Origin: CAYQQU01 sp964419545 | GTDB taxonomy: Bacteria > Bacteroidota > Bacteroidia > Chitinophagales > Saprospiraceae | NCBI GenBank assembly: GCA_964419545.1 | Contig: CAYQQU010000043.1 | Span: 1 to 50,252 of the forward strand | DNA: 50,252 nucleotides | Direction of reading: 5' to 3' | Shown: positions 22,916 through 31,908 of the stretch, in pieces | Layout: each line of letters begins with the position of its first letter | Numbering within the stretch: the first letter of the stretch is position 1 | Position numbers and translations under genes: made by a program | Notes under the pieces: generated by a model | Databases searched by the model: none | Told to the model about the DNA's origin: nothing | Seen by the model: the letters and a program-made list of their open reading frames with translations, nothing else

Positions 22916-24091
22916 ATGCGCAAGATAACCGCCGACATCGTCTACCCGATCCATTCCGAGCCTATTGAAAAAGGCGTGGTCATCATAGCCGCCGACGGGA
23001 CCGTCGAAGCGGTCACCCCCCGCGAACAACACGACCCCGCCACGCTGGAAGAATACGCCGGCGTGCTGACCCCCGGCTTCATCAACGCCCACTGCCACCT
23101 CGAACTTTCGCATATGAAAGGGGTAGCGCCCACCGGCGCCGGGCTCCTGCCTTTTTTGCAGACGGTGGTCAACTTCCGCGATATCCCGGAAGAAGAGATC
23201 TTTGCGGCGATCGACCGGGCCGATCAGGAGATGTACGATAACGGGATCGTCGCCGTGGGCGATATTTCCAATAAACTGGATACGGCCGCCTGCAAAGACC
23301 GCAGCGCGCTGCGTTATTATACCTTCGTGGAGATGTTCGACTTTCTGCAGGATAGCTGGGCCGAACGCACTTTTAATCAGTACAAAGCGGTTTATGACGG
23401 GCATAGCGCCAACGAGCGCAATCGCAAAAGCGGCGTCCCGCACGCTCCGTACACCGTCTCCCGGGAACTGTTTCGCCGCATCAACGAGCTGAACCCGGCC
23501 GGCGTCACCATCAGCATCCACAATCAGGAGACGGCCCACGAAAACGAGTTTTTCCTGACCAAAACGGGCGGCTTCCTGGAGTTTTTCCGCGCCTTCAATA
23601 TCCCGATCGACAATTTTCAGGCCACCGGAGAAAACGCCATCCACTACGCCCTGGCGCACCTCGACCCGGACAACCGCACGCTCTTCGTCCACAATACCCT
23701 CTCGGGCCCGGAAGACATCGAAGCAGCGCACCGGTGGAGCGACCGCGTTTACTGGGCTACCTGCCCCAACGCCAACCTGTATATCGAGAACCGGCTGCCC
23801 AACTACCGGTACTTCCTGGACGCAAACGCCAGGATGACCATCGGCACGGACAGCCTGACTTCCAACTGGCAGCTTTCGACCCTGGAAGAGATGAAAACCA
23901 TCGCGCGCTTCCAGAGTTATGTCCCCTTCCCCACTATCCTTCGCTGGGCGACCCTCAACGGCGCGGAAGCACTCGGGTTTGAGGACGAGTTGGGCAGCAT
24001 CGAACCCGGCAAAAAGCCGGGCCTCAATCTCATCGATATGACTCCGGAGCAAGGGCTGCAACCGGAGACGAGGATGAAAAGGCTGGTTTAA
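22916..24091 (+). CDS. Metal-dependent amidohydrolase, aminofutalosine-deaminase-like
   Basis: The 391-residue protein is a member of the amidohydrolase superfamily. Its metal ligands are in NAHCHLELS (His59 and His61 in this numbering), a third His in SIHNQE, a fourth in FVHNTLS and the catalytic Asp in GTDSLTSN. The HCHLELSHMKG and VGDISN segments resemble the deaminases of guanine, S-adenosylhomocysteine and 6-amino-6-deoxyfutalosine. The last would imply the futalosine menaquinone route, but no other mqn gene is present in the window, so the substrate stays open. The start at 22916 (ATG CGC AAG) is preferred over a TTG at 22880 because of the -7 element at 22875-22882. Confidence 0.75.
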   Translation: MRKITADIVYPIHSEPIEKGVVIIAADGTVEAVTPREQHDPATLEEYAGVLTPGFINAHCHLELSHMKGVAPTGAGLLPFLQTVVNFRDIPEEEIFAAIDRADQEMYDNGIVAVGDISNKLDTAACKDRSALRYYTFVEMFDFLQDSWAERTFNQYKAVYDGHSANERNRKSGVPHAPYTVSRELFRRINELNPAGVTISIHNQETAHENEFFLTKTGGFLEFFRAFNIPIDNFQATGENAIHYALAHLDPDNRTLFVHNTLSGPEDIEAAHRWSDRVYWATCPNANLYIENRLPNYRYFLDANARMTIGTDSLTSNWQLSTLEEMKTIARFQSYVPFPTILRWATLNGAEALGFEDELGSIEPGKKPGLNLIDMTPEQGLQPETRMKRLV

Positions 24092-24116
24092 CCCCGATTA
24101 TTCACGGGCTAATTAG
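24087..24116. repeat. Partial copy of the dispersed palindromic repeat
   Basis: TTTAACCCCGATTATTCACGG begins at the stop codon of the amidohydrolase gene and carries the left-arm consensus with two changes; the mirror arm is only GGGCTAATTAG. It lies between two convergent genes. Confidence 0.5.
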
Positions 24117-24126
24117 TCCCCCCAAC

Positions 24127-25572
24127 TTATTGCTTCATCAATTTCCCGGTCCTGCTGCCGTTCTCGCTTTCCACCCGGATGAGGTAGATGCCCGCCTTCA
24201 GCCCGCTGAGGTCCAAGCGGGCGGGGCTTGCCTGGGGCGTATACCGGCGGACGATACGTCCCTGGCTGTCCAGCAGCTGAACCTCTGCTTCGCGGGGAAG
24301 GTCGTCGACCCAGCAATGGTCGCCGGCCGGGTTGGGCGCCGGCTTCAGGTCGGACGCGGCGGCTGTCAGCGCCTCGTCGGTATCCACTTCCAGATCCTGG
24401 TAGGCGCTGAAGAAGAGGATGGTGAAGGCGACCGCCGGGTCGACGCAGCCGCCGTGGTCGGCATCCGGATCGATATTGACTGCGTCCAGGTCGACGGCGC
24501 CGTTGAGGTTGAGCACGGAATCGGCAACTACGCCATTGCGGTAGTACACCTGATCGTCGGCCTCGCAATACACGATGCGCGTAGGCGCCTGGGGCGCCCA
24601 GTCCAGCAGGTCGTTATCCGCCAGCGCCTGGCTCACCGGATGATCGGGCTGGTTGAGGATGGCGTCGTAGATGCTGTCCTGCAGCATATGCCGGGCCAAT
24701 GGCGCGCCGTAGTCCTGCGTCAGGCGACTGATCATCTGGCTCGACAACAAGAAAAGGTCGATCTCTTCCGCACCGAACTCATCGACCCAGCCTGCGTAGG
24801 GCGCCACAAAAAATTCGTCGGCTTCGTAGTCGAAATAATCGTACACGCGGCGGAAAGAAAGAAAAACGTTACCGAGGTAGCCCGGAAAATTATAAGGCAT
24901 ATCGCGGATGGTAAAATCCACCATTTCCTTGGATATGCTGTAGGGCCCCGAGAGGTGGGCGGTGGCCGTCACCGGGAATTCGTCCGTAAAATCAGCCTCC
25001 AGGTAACGTTGCAGGGCCGCCGAGGCGTGCCCCCCCTGCGAATAGCCGGTAATGAAAAGCTGATCGTTGAGCAGGATGCCGTTATCCGCGCAGTATTCCC
25101 GGACCGCCCGCAGCATGTCGGCAGCCGCCCAGGCTTCCGAATCCGCATGTACGTAGGGATGGTTGCCCGGCGAGTCGCCCAATCCGATATAATCGGCGGC
25201 GGAGCTCGCATACCCCAGGCCGGCAAAGACCTCGGCGAGTTCGTAGCCGCCCGCCAGGTTGGAGGGCACGTCGTTGCGGGAAACCACGGTGCCGTGCTGA
25301 TACGCCAGCAAAGGGAAGATCAGGCCGTTGACGTCGGGCACCACCAAGAGGCCCGAGGCAGTATCGGGTTGTCCTTCAGGACTTACGGTTTCGTATACGA
25401 TCTTGTAGCGGTTGACTCCGTACTGCATGTTGTCGCCGTACTTGATCTTCATCACCTGGAGGCTGCGTGAGCCGCGGGGGATCACCTCGATCAGTTGCTG
25501 CGCGTTCAGGCCGATGGTCGTCAGCACAAAGGTTGAAAGCAATAACAGGAGGCGGGTAGATTTTTTCATCAT
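24127..25572 (-). CDS. Secreted alpha/beta-hydrolase (lipase-like) with type A T9SS tail
   Basis: The 481-residue protein has a signal peptide (about 1-25, ending LNAQ). The catalytic domain (about 60-390) has the nucleophile elbow ITGYSQGGHAS and a long lid-like insertion, resembling secretory lipases (LIP/Lip-2 type); YQHGT and GLGDSPGNHPYVHA are also in agreement. The last ~80 residues (PAPNPAGDHCWVDDL ... LSGLKAGIYLIRVESENG) are a type A sorting domain, so export through the type IX secretion system is expected. Substrate (triacylglycerol or other ester) is not determined. It converges with the amidohydrolase gene, with a partial palindromic repeat between them. Confidence 0.85.
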   Translation of the reverse strand: MMKKSTRLLLLLSTFVLTTIGLNAQQLIEVIPRGSRSLQVMKIKYGDNMQYGVNRYKIVYETVSPEGQPDTASGLLVVPDVNGLIFPLLAYQHGTVVSRNDVPSNLAGGYELAEVFAGLGYASSAADYIGLGDSPGNHPYVHADSEAWAAADMLRAVREYCADNGILLNDQLFITGYSQGGHASAALQRYLEADFTDEFPVTATAHLSGPYSISKEMVDFTIRDMPYNFPGYLGNVFLSFRRVYDYFDYEADEFFVAPYAGWVDEFGAEEIDLFLLSSQMISRLTQDYGAPLARHMLQDSIYDAILNQPDHPVSQALADNDLLDWAPQAPTRIVYCEADDQVYYRNGVVADSVLNLNGAVDLDAVNIDPDADHGGCVDPAVAFTILFFSAYQDLEVDTDEALTAAASDLKPAPNPAGDHCWVDDLPREAEVQLLDSQGRIVRRYTPQASPARLDLSGLKAGIYLIRVESENGSRTGKLMKQ

Positions 25573-25638
25573 TTCACTTTTAGCTTTTGCAATGAATGGA
25601 AATTTCGCTGTTTTGCAAAAAGCTGGTTCCCGAATAAA

Positions 25639-26622
25639 CTATTTCAGCTTTTCGGAAAGTACAGCTTTCTCTCTGGAAAAATCCAAAAAACCAAACTTTT
25701 GTTCAAGCGCGACCATTTTCCCCAGCTGGCTGGTCACGAATTGCTGATGTTGAGGCGTATCGGGATGGAGGGGCCGGTGGTGGGCGGCGGCAACGACCTT
25801 TTCTATTGTCGCCATTAACTCCAGGGTATCCTGCCGGAAAAAGGTCTCAGCAAAATGGCGCCAGATATAGGCAATTGCCTGCTCATTGGGATGGGCGAGG
25901 TCCGGAGCGTAAAAGCGATAGTCGCGCAAATCGTCCAGCAGCAATTCGTAGGAGGGGAAGTAGTACAAAAAATCGAAAGCTTCGCACAGTTCCGCGATCG
26001 CCAGGAGCAGCGTCGCTTTGCTGCGCTGGTTTTCAATCAGGCCGTCCCGCAGGTGTCGCACCGGGCTGACCGTGGCGATGACGCGCAGATCCGGGTGATT
26101 GCGATGCAGCTCCTCCAGGATGGGCGCCAGCCGGTAGACGATCTCCGCTACCCGCAGCCGGCGCCGGCGGAAAGCCGCCCCCGGCAGCTTATGACAATTG
26201 GCCACCACTTCGCCCGTTTCTTTCCATTCAAATACATGCGCCGTGCCGAAGGTAAGCATCATCCGGGTAGCGGTCGGCAGAAAATCCCGCGCCGCCCCGA
26301 AAGCTGCATGGATGCCGCTGAGGGCCGCGTCCCGGTCGGGATGCGAAAAGCGACCGTGGTGGGCGAAGCTGTGCCAGAGGCCCTGGTGTTCGAAAAGCTT
26401 CGAGGCGGTGAACGGCTCGCCGGAACGGAGGCGCTCCAGCGCCTGTGCGATGGAGACCGGGTTGTACAGGATACCGAAGGGGTTCAGCTGCGTCGCAAAT
26501 TTGCGGTCTTCCAGGCGAAGACCGATATGCTCGGCGAAGCAGGACCCCAGGCAAAAGATAGGATCGGTATATTGAATGACAAAAGAAGGAAGCGGCGGCT
26601 TCAGCTCGGTTCGGAACTTCAT
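25639..26622 (-). CDS. GSCFA-domain protein
   Basis: The 327-residue protein carries the diagnostic FCLGSCFAEHIG motif near residue 28 and further family segments (FATQLNPFGILYNPVSI and VSPVRHLRDGLIENQRSKATL). GSCFA proteins have an SGNH-hydrolase-like fold and are predicted esterases or acyltransferases acting on polysaccharide, with the serine-containing GSC loop as the nucleophile. They are nearly restricted to Bacteroidota and Proteobacteria, and no signal peptide is visible. It is divergent from the unrecognised gene at 26725, 102 bp away. Confidence 0.85.
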   Translation of the reverse strand: MKFRTELKPPLPSFVIQYTDPIFCLGSCFAEHIGLRLEDRKFATQLNPFGILYNPVSIAQALERLRSGEPFTASKLFEHQGLWHSFAHHGRFSHPDRDAALSGIHAAFGAARDFLPTATRMMLTFGTAHVFEWKETGEVVANCHKLPGAAFRRRRLRVAEIVYRLAPILEELHRNHPDLRVIATVSPVRHLRDGLIENQRSKATLLLAIAELCEAFDFLYYFPSYELLLDDLRDYRFYAPDLAHPNEQAIAYIWRHFAETFFRQDTLELMATIEKVVAAAHHRPLHPDTPQHQQFVTSQLGKMVALEQKFGFLDFSREKAVLSEKLK

Positions 26623-26724
26623 GAAACTTTTTTTATTCTTGCTCGGTTATGCATTTCCAAAAAAGGGGTTCAGATTACAAAAATCTGATAGATCTTGCTA
26701 ACTTCCCTCACCAAAACCAATTAA

Positions 26725-28053
26725 ATGGGGCTTTTCGACCGCCTTTTCGGAAATTCCACTAAAACCGTTCCCCAACCCGACATTCGCTTCGGACGGTACA
26801 GCGATTCCTATAAAGAAATGGATAAAAACGAAGTATGGGAAAAGGCGATCCTCAAATTTGATGAAGAAGATTTTCTGGAAGCTTACCGGCTGTTTTTCCA
26901 TTACCTGCGCGACGAGCAGGAGGACAACGTCAAATGCTGGGACGTAGAATCGGGCATCCGCTTTGAATTCTACCAGGGTTCCAAAAAAATAACCGGCTTC
27001 GCCAATACGAAAAAACTCATGGCCGAAGCCAAAATCGCCAAAACCAAGGAAACCAACGTCGGCTTCCTGCGTCGCCTCATCGAGCACAACTACAGCCTGC
27101 AATACAGCCGCTTCGCCCTCGACGAAGACAACAACATCACCATCGTCTTCGACACCTATACCCTCGACGGTTCGCCGTACAAACTGTACTCCGCTCTGCG
27201 GGAAGTAGCTACGCACGCCGATAAGCAGGACGACCTCCTGCTCGACGAGTTTAAGGTGCTCGATCCCGTCGACACATCCCACCTGCGCGAACTGGCGCCC
27301 GATGAAAAGAAAGCCAAGTACAACTTCATCGAACGCCAGATCAAAACCGTGCTCAACGAGATCGAGAACGGTACGCTGGACCGCGAGCAGTACCCCGGCG
27401 GCATGGCGTACCTGTTGCTCAACCTGATCTACAAGCTCGACTACCTCATCAAGCCGGAGGGGTATATGATGGAAACCCTCGAGCGCATTCACCGCCTGTA
27501 TTTTGCCAAAGACGATAAAACGACGGTCCAGAAAAACCAGCAACTCTGCCGGGAGCTGCAAACACTACTCGACCGGCCCCGCGAGGATTTTTTCAAGGAA
27601 ATGTATCAGGTCACACATACGTTCGGCATCACTACCCCCGTCAACCACGACCGCCTGGTGAGCTTCATCGACGGCGAGCTGGGCAATATGGACTGGTACG
27701 CCGAAAACGGATATCAGGCGGTGGCGCTGGCCATCCCCGGTTACATCGTCGGGTATTGTCAGTTTAATTACGCCTTGCCCGGCCCCGATCGCGACCTGCT
27801 TCACCTGTACTTCCAGATCTTCGAGGCCTACTATTTCCGATCGCTGAGCTTTACCAATCACTATTTCGACGAGCAGAAGCAACAGCTGAACAAACGCGCG
27901 ATCCGCCGCGCCATCGAGCAGATCGCCGACCGGTACGCCTCCGAATACCCCCGGCTCAAGCCGGCCGCCAACCTGCTGGATTTCAGCTCGCTTCCGACTT
28001 TTGCCCGCTCCTACCTGACCATGGTGCGAAACCTCGACCTGTCGCCGGTCTAA
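26725..28053 (+). CDS. Unrecognised 442-residue protein with a YbjN-like N-terminal part
   Basis: I do not recognise this protein. It starts MGLFDRLFG, has no signal peptide and is probably cytoplasmic. About residues 70-175 (GIRFEFYQGSKKI, then FLRRLIEHNYSLQYSRFALDEDNNITIVFDTY) look like the YbjN/CesT-type chaperone fold, whose length and strand-helix order they match; this is inference. The central part is helical, with KVLDPVDTSHLRELAPDEKKAK and many charged residues, and includes a long hydrophobic helix (QAVALAIPGYIVGYCQF) that could be a membrane hairpin or a buried core. The end is helical again (KRAIRRAIEQIADRYA). A palindromic half-site follows the stop. It is 63 bp upstream of PaaD and may be co-transcribed with it. 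Confidence 0.7.
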   Translation: MGLFDRLFGNSTKTVPQPDIRFGRYSDSYKEMDKNEVWEKAILKFDEEDFLEAYRLFFHYLRDEQEDNVKCWDVESGIRFEFYQGSKKITGFANTKKLMAEAKIAKTKETNVGFLRRLIEHNYSLQYSRFALDEDNNITIVFDTYTLDGSPYKLYSALREVATHADKQDDLLLDEFKVLDPVDTSHLRELAPDEKKAKYNFIERQIKTVLNEIENGTLDREQYPGGMAYLLLNLIYKLDYLIKPEGYMMETLERIHRLYFAKDDKTTVQKNQQLCRELQTLLDRPREDFFKEMYQVTHTFGITTPVNHDRLVSFIDGELGNMDWYAENGYQAVALAIPGYIVGYCQFNYALPGPDRDLLHLYFQIFEAYYFRSLSFTNHYFDEQKQQLNKRAIRRAIEQIADRYASEYPRLKPAANLLDFSSLPTFARSYLTMVRNLDLSPV

Positions 28054-28064
28054 CCCGGATTAAC
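28051..28064. repeat. Half-site of the dispersed palindromic repeat
   Basis: TAACCCGGATTAAC overlaps the stop codon of the preceding gene. Only the left half is present before paaD. Confidence 0.4.
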
Positions 28065-28116
28065 TTTTCTCCCCTCTCAAACGTTAAATTTTTAACTTTT
28101 CACTCAATCCCTTTCT

Positions 28117-28608
28117 ATGGGCTTAACTACCGAAACCATCTGGACCCACCTCGCAGCGGTCACCGACCCCGAAATACCGGTGCTCACGGTCACCGACATG
28201 GGCATCATTCGCGACGTTAAGATCCACGAAGACGAAACCGTGGAAGTCGTCATCACGCCAACCTATTCGGGCTGCCCGGCCATGAACACCATCGAAGTCA
28301 ACATCCGGGCCGTGCTTCAGGAGCAAGGGTACGACAAAGTGCAGGTGACCACGGTGCTGCGGCCGGCCTGGACGACCGACTGGCTTTCCGAAGAAGGGAA
28401 GCGGAAGCTCAAGGCTTACGGCATCGCGCCGCCTCAGGGCAGCAGCGTCGACAAGCGGGCCCTTTTCTCGGAAGAGACGAACATCGAGTGCCCCCATTGC
28501 GGCGCCACCGATACGCGCATGGTCAGCCAGTTCGGGTCGACGGCCTGCAAAGCGCTTTACCAGTGCAACGAATGCCGCGAACCCTTCGATTACTTCAAGT
28601 GTCACTGA
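28117..28608 (+). CDS. paaD: Phenylacetyl-CoA epoxidase subunit PaaD-like protein
   Basis: The 163-residue protein has an N-terminal MIP18/DUF59 domain (VTDPEIPVLTVTDMGIIRDV and the TYSGCPAMNTIE loop with Cys53). A C-terminal zinc-ribbon region follows, with cysteines at 125, 128, 144, 150, 153 and 162. This two-part architecture and length are those of PaaD (PaaJ), a factor for maturation of the metal site of the PaaABCE epoxidase, not of the short SufT-like proteins. It is followed 36 bp later by paaG, which belongs to the same phenylacetate pathway. However, the paaA, paaB and paaC genes are not upstream; the neighbour is an unrecognised gene. Confidence 0.88.
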   Translation: MGLTTETIWTHLAAVTDPEIPVLTVTDMGIIRDVKIHEDETVEVVITPTYSGCPAMNTIEVNIRAVLQEQGYDKVQVTTVLRPAWTTDWLSEEGKRKLKAYGIAPPQGSSVDKRALFSEETNIECPHCGATDTRMVSQFGSTACKALYQCNECREPFDYFKCH

Positions 28609-28617
28609 TCATTTCGC

Positions 28618-28625
28618 TATCTTTG
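28618..28625 (+). promoter_or_regulatory. -7-type element between paaD and paaG
   Basis: TATCTTTG matches the TAnnTTTG consensus exactly and sits 19 bases before the paaG ATG, immediately after the paaD stop. No good -33 is visible. Read-through from paaD is equally likely. Confidence 0.4.
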
Positions 28626-28644
28626 CCCAAAAGTCAGCGCCACT

Positions 28645-29421
28645 ATGGAAAGTATCCTTTTTGAGAAAGACACCGGCGTCGCCAAGCTCACGCTCAACCG
28701 CCCCGACGTTTTCAACAGCTTCAACCAGGAAATGGCCAAACTACTGCAAGGCTACCTCGACCAATGCAAAGAAGACGAAGAGGTGCGGGCCCTGCTGCTC
28801 ACCGGCGCCGGGAAAGCCTTCTGCGCCGGGCAGGACCTGCAGGAAGTGACGGACGAAGAAGCCCCGCCCATCGACAATATCGTAGGGAAATCTTACAATC
28901 CCATCGTCAAAAAGATCCGGGAAATCGAAAAGCCGGTCGTCTGCGCCGTCAACGGCGTCGCCGCCGGCGCCGGCGCCAATATCGCGATCGCCTGCGATAT
29001 TACGGTCGCGGCTGCTTCGGCGACCTTCGTTCAGGCTTTTTCCAGGATCGGCCTCGTCCCCGACAGCGGAGGCACCTATTTTCTGCCGCGCATGGTGGGC
29101 CGTCAGCGCGCCGCCGCCCTCATGATGCTCAGCGATAAGCTTTCCGCCGAAGAAGCGGTAGCAATCGGCCTGATCTTCAAAACCTTCCCCGACGACACCT
29201 TCGCCGATGAAGCGATGCAGCTGGCCAAAACCCTGGCCCAGATGCCGACCGTAGGGCTGGGCCTCACCAAGCGCGCCCTGAACTACTCGCTGACCAACGA
29301 CCTGGAAACCCAACTCGCTATCGAGGAACAACTGCAGTCTTTTGCCGCCAATACCGAGGATTACAAAGAAGGAGTGGCGGCTTTTCTGGAGAAGCGGAAA
29401 CCGGTTTTTAAGGGGAAATAA
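28645..29421 (+). CDS. paaG: 1,2-epoxyphenylacetyl-CoA isomerase (enoyl-CoA hydratase family)
   Basis: The 258-residue crotonase-fold protein has the oxyanion-hole loops AFCAGQDL and VNGVAAGAGANIAIACD and the active-site loop SRIGLVPDSGGTYFLPR. The Asp in that last loop is the PaaG-type catalytic residue, in place of the hydratase Glu pair. The adjacent PaaD-like gene supports PaaG, the 2-(1,2-epoxy-1,2-dihydrophenyl)acetyl-CoA isomerase that turns the epoxide into an oxepin. The family is hard to separate from general enoyl-CoA isomerases by sequence alone, so the context carries weight. Length is that of typical members. The gene is followed by a short unassigned gap and a minus-strand GDYXXLXY gene. 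Confidence 0.85.
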   Translation: MESILFEKDTGVAKLTLNRPDVFNSFNQEMAKLLQGYLDQCKEDEEVRALLLTGAGKAFCAGQDLQEVTDEEAPPIDNIVGKSYNPIVKKIREIEKPVVCAVNGVAAGAGANIAIACDITVAAASATFVQAFSRIGLVPDSGGTYFLPRMVGRQRAAALMMLSDKLSAEEAVAIGLIFKTFPDDTFADEAMQLAKTLAQMPTVGLGLTKRALNYSLTNDLETQLAIEEQLQSFAANTEDYKEGVAAFLEKRKPVFKGK

Positions 29422-29544
29422 ACAGGGCCGTGGGAAAATGGGCTGATCCTTCTATTTTGGCACGCTAGAAGTGGCGGCGCGGTGGTCCATGCACTTGAAC
29501 CTGGTGCTGCTTATGAGCAAGCGCTTTGCTTTGCAAGGGGGAGC

Positions 29545-30126
29545 CTACTCTTTTTCCTTCATCTGGGCGCGGACGTATTCCCCCACGGGTACGTCCTGGA
29601 AATACACTTCTTCGATCCGCGCTTCACCGCCCAGTACTTTCACCAGGGCGTAGGCATTGACCTTATCGTGGTTTTCGGGCCGGATGGTCAGGTCGCGGAA
29701 GGTCGATTCCGCGAGGGGCGCAATTTCGTCGTTGAGGTAATAATAACGCAGCGATTCCGGGGTCAGCAGGATCACCTCCTGGGTGTGGGTATCGGTATAG
29801 CTAACCGTCGTCCGGATGGCGATCCGGTTGAGCGGGGGTTCCTGGTGGATGCTATCCGGCCGGTAAAAGCCCAGCGAATCCGGGCGGAAAGTTACCCAGG
29901 CTACCTCCGAGTACTGAGGAGCCTCGTCGGCGTAGGGCGTCCGCCATTGGCCGTACCAAAGTTGAATGTAACGGCCCCGAAAAGCATCGTACGGGTCTAC
30001 CGGCTCCAGGGCCAGCTTGAGGGGCGTTCCCAGGCGCAGGATGCGTTCCTGCTGCCGGATCATATTCCAGGGGAACCAGAGGTATACGGCCATAACGATA
30101 ACGAAAAGGATGGTGCGCGCCAGCAT
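29545..30126 (-). CDS. GDYXXLXY-domain membrane protein
   Basis: The 193-residue protein begins with a single membrane segment (about 5-22, ILFVIVMAVYLWFPW). It then carries the FRGRYIQLWY segment, which is the GDYXXLXY signature with Asp replaced by Arg, preceded by LEPVDPYDA as in the family. The remainder is a beta-rich domain predicted in the periplasm. Related proteins are normally encoded beside DUF2157/DUF4401 membrane proteins, but here the neighbours are the paaG gene and a 550-residue polytopic protein. Function is unknown. Confidence 0.75.
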   Translation of the reverse strand: MLARTILFVIVMAVYLWFPWNMIRQQERILRLGTPLKLALEPVDPYDAFRGRYIQLWYGQWRTPYADEAPQYSEVAWVTFRPDSLGFYRPDSIHQEPPLNRIAIRTTVSYTDTHTQEVILLTPESLRYYYLNDEIAPLAESTFRDLTIRPENHDKVNAYALVKVLGGEARIEEVYFQDVPVGEYVRAQMKEKE

Positions 30127-30213
30127 GGTTCAGGGATTTTGGTGAACAGACGAAACAGTTGGCATAATCCTAATTTAAGACAATTTTGATATCTTTTACG
30201 CTCATCACCCCGC

Positions 30214-31866
30214 TCAATAGTCGACCGTTTTCCAGGCCGGGCCGTCCTGGTACAGCAATAGCGGCAGCCGGGTCGTATCTTTCAGGCGGAGGCGATAAGC
30301 CTGCCCCTCATTGAAAAAAGCGTAGTCGTCCGTCTCGTAGTCGGTGGCGCCCAGGCCGCGTCGCCACCACCAGTTGCCCCACTGCCGGAAGGTCACGACC
30401 AGCGTCCCGGCCTCGTCGCGTTCGACCGTGACGCCGTCGGACGCCCGGGTCATATTGTATTGGGCGACTTCCTGCAGCACGCCCCGGTAAGGCCGGCCTT
30501 TGACGTAGCGCAGGGCGTCGCGCAACCCGCCGTCAGCGCCGGAATAATCGCGAAAAAGGACGGCGCCCTGCAAGTTGTCGGGCAGGTTGAGGACATAGAT
30601 CTCCGGTTCGTCGTAATAGTCGAACCGGTCCAGCAATGCGCGGTAGACGGTAGTCGCCTGAGCCCAGTAATCGTTGGTGCGCCAAAGCAATACGCCGGAG
30701 ATGACGAGATAAGCCGCCAGTACGGTCAGCCCGACCGGCCGGTACGACCGGAATAAAAAAGCCGATATCGCCATTCCCCAGAAAGCGCTGAACAGGTAGC
30801 CGTAGCGATCGTTCTCGATATACTGCAAATAATTGAAATAGAGGGTAATTACCGGCAACAAGGCGGCCAGGCCGACCAACAGGAAAAACCCGGCGCAGCG
30901 GCCGGCGGGCGCCAGCTTTTTGAAAGACCGCCATCCCCACGTCAGCGCCGCCAGCGCCAGGGCGGTGAGGCCGTAAGCTACCGCCGGCCGGCCGATCAGC
31001 TGAAAGACCAGTTCTTTCTGCGGATGCGGCCAGTACCGGGCAAAAGCCAGGTATTTGACCAGGTACCGGAAAACGTTGCCCAGCATTTCCGGCCATACCA
31101 GACGCAGGTGTACTTCCGCGCCGTAATGCCCCACCCAGTCGCCCAGCATGAGGCGGCTGAGGCCGAAGAAAAAGGCAACCAGGAGCCATTGCGGCAAATG
31201 CAATCGCCGGAACGCCCCCGAAGGAAAATGCTGCTCGCTGCGCCGCCAAAAAAGCAGGAGGAACAGCTGCATCACCGGCGCCGCCAACGCCAGTTCAAAT
31301 GAAAAGAGCCCGGCCAGCAAAAGCCCCTGTGCGCCCCACCAGTGTCCCGTACTTTGCGTTTCCAGCCATCGCACGCTATACCACAGGACGCCCAGCACCA
31401 GCGCCGTCGACAGCAAAAAGTTGAAACAAACCCGCCAGACCAGCACCTCGGAAGCATAGGGCGACAGTAAAAAAAGCAATGCTCCGCCCAGGGCCGGCTC
31501 AAACGCCCTTTTCACGCCAAAACGGGTCATCAGCCGCTCCCCCAGCCGGAACAACAGCCATCCGTTCAGGGCATGCATCGTCGTAAATACGAGGTGCCAG
31601 GGCCAGGGCGTCACTCCGAAGCCTTTGACAAACAGAAAAAGGAAGAGGTTGAGCAACGGCTGCAAGGAAGGAAAACCGAAACTATTCCATGCGCCCGCAA
31701 TCGACTGCCCCTCGATGCGCATCAGCAAACCGGTGAAATCGGTGACAAAGCCGGCGTCGAAGGTATGCCGGTAAAAGAGGTGGACGAGCAATAAAAAGAG
31801 CGGAAAAACGAACCTTGCGGACAGGTTTTCCGATCCCTTTCCCGGCAAATGATCACGCAACTTCAT
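30214..31866 (-). CDS. Polytopic membrane protein, GT-C-glycosyltransferase-like
   Basis: The 550-residue protein has about eleven hydrophobic segments from residue 18 to ~390, with a periplasm-facing loop near the first helix (FDAGFVTDFTGLLMR). A soluble C-terminal domain follows (about 410-550), including VLFRDYSGADGGLRDALRYVKG and a Trp-rich segment QWGNWWWRRG. The layout resembles ArnT/PMT-like GT-C glycosyltransferases or O-antigen-type membrane proteins, but the short acidic catalytic motif in the first loop is only suggestive (FVTDF). Sugar donor and acceptor are unknown. It is the last gene of a minus-strand run and has no obvious polysaccharide genes around it. Confidence 0.65.
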   Translation of the reverse strand: MKLRDHLPGKGSENLSARFVFPLFLLLVHLFYRHTFDAGFVTDFTGLLMRIEGQSIAGAWNSFGFPSLQPLLNLFLFLFVKGFGVTPWPWHLVFTTMHALNGWLLFRLGERLMTRFGVKRAFEPALGGALLFLLSPYASEVLVWRVCFNFLLSTALVLGVLWYSVRWLETQSTGHWWGAQGLLLAGLFSFELALAAPVMQLFLLLFWRRSEQHFPSGAFRRLHLPQWLLVAFFFGLSRLMLGDWVGHYGAEVHLRLVWPEMLGNVFRYLVKYLAFARYWPHPQKELVFQLIGRPAVAYGLTALALAALTWGWRSFKKLAPAGRCAGFFLLVGLAALLPVITLYFNYLQYIENDRYGYLFSAFWGMAISAFLFRSYRPVGLTVLAAYLVISGVLLWRTNDYWAQATTVYRALLDRFDYYDEPEIYVLNLPDNLQGAVLFRDYSGADGGLRDALRYVKGRPYRGVLQEVAQYNMTRASDGVTVERDEAGTLVVTFRQWGNWWWRRGLGATDYETDDYAFFNEGQAYRLRLKDTTRLPLLLYQDGPAWKTVDY

Positions 31867-31908
31867 CAGATTACAACTACAACCTGAAATTAAAGATTAG
31901 CCGGACGC

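Noticed and set aside
28117..28608. SufT-like iron-sulfur protein instead of PaaD
   Set aside because: The additional C-terminal zinc-ribbon with six cysteines and the adjacent paaG fit PaaD; SufT proteins are shorter.
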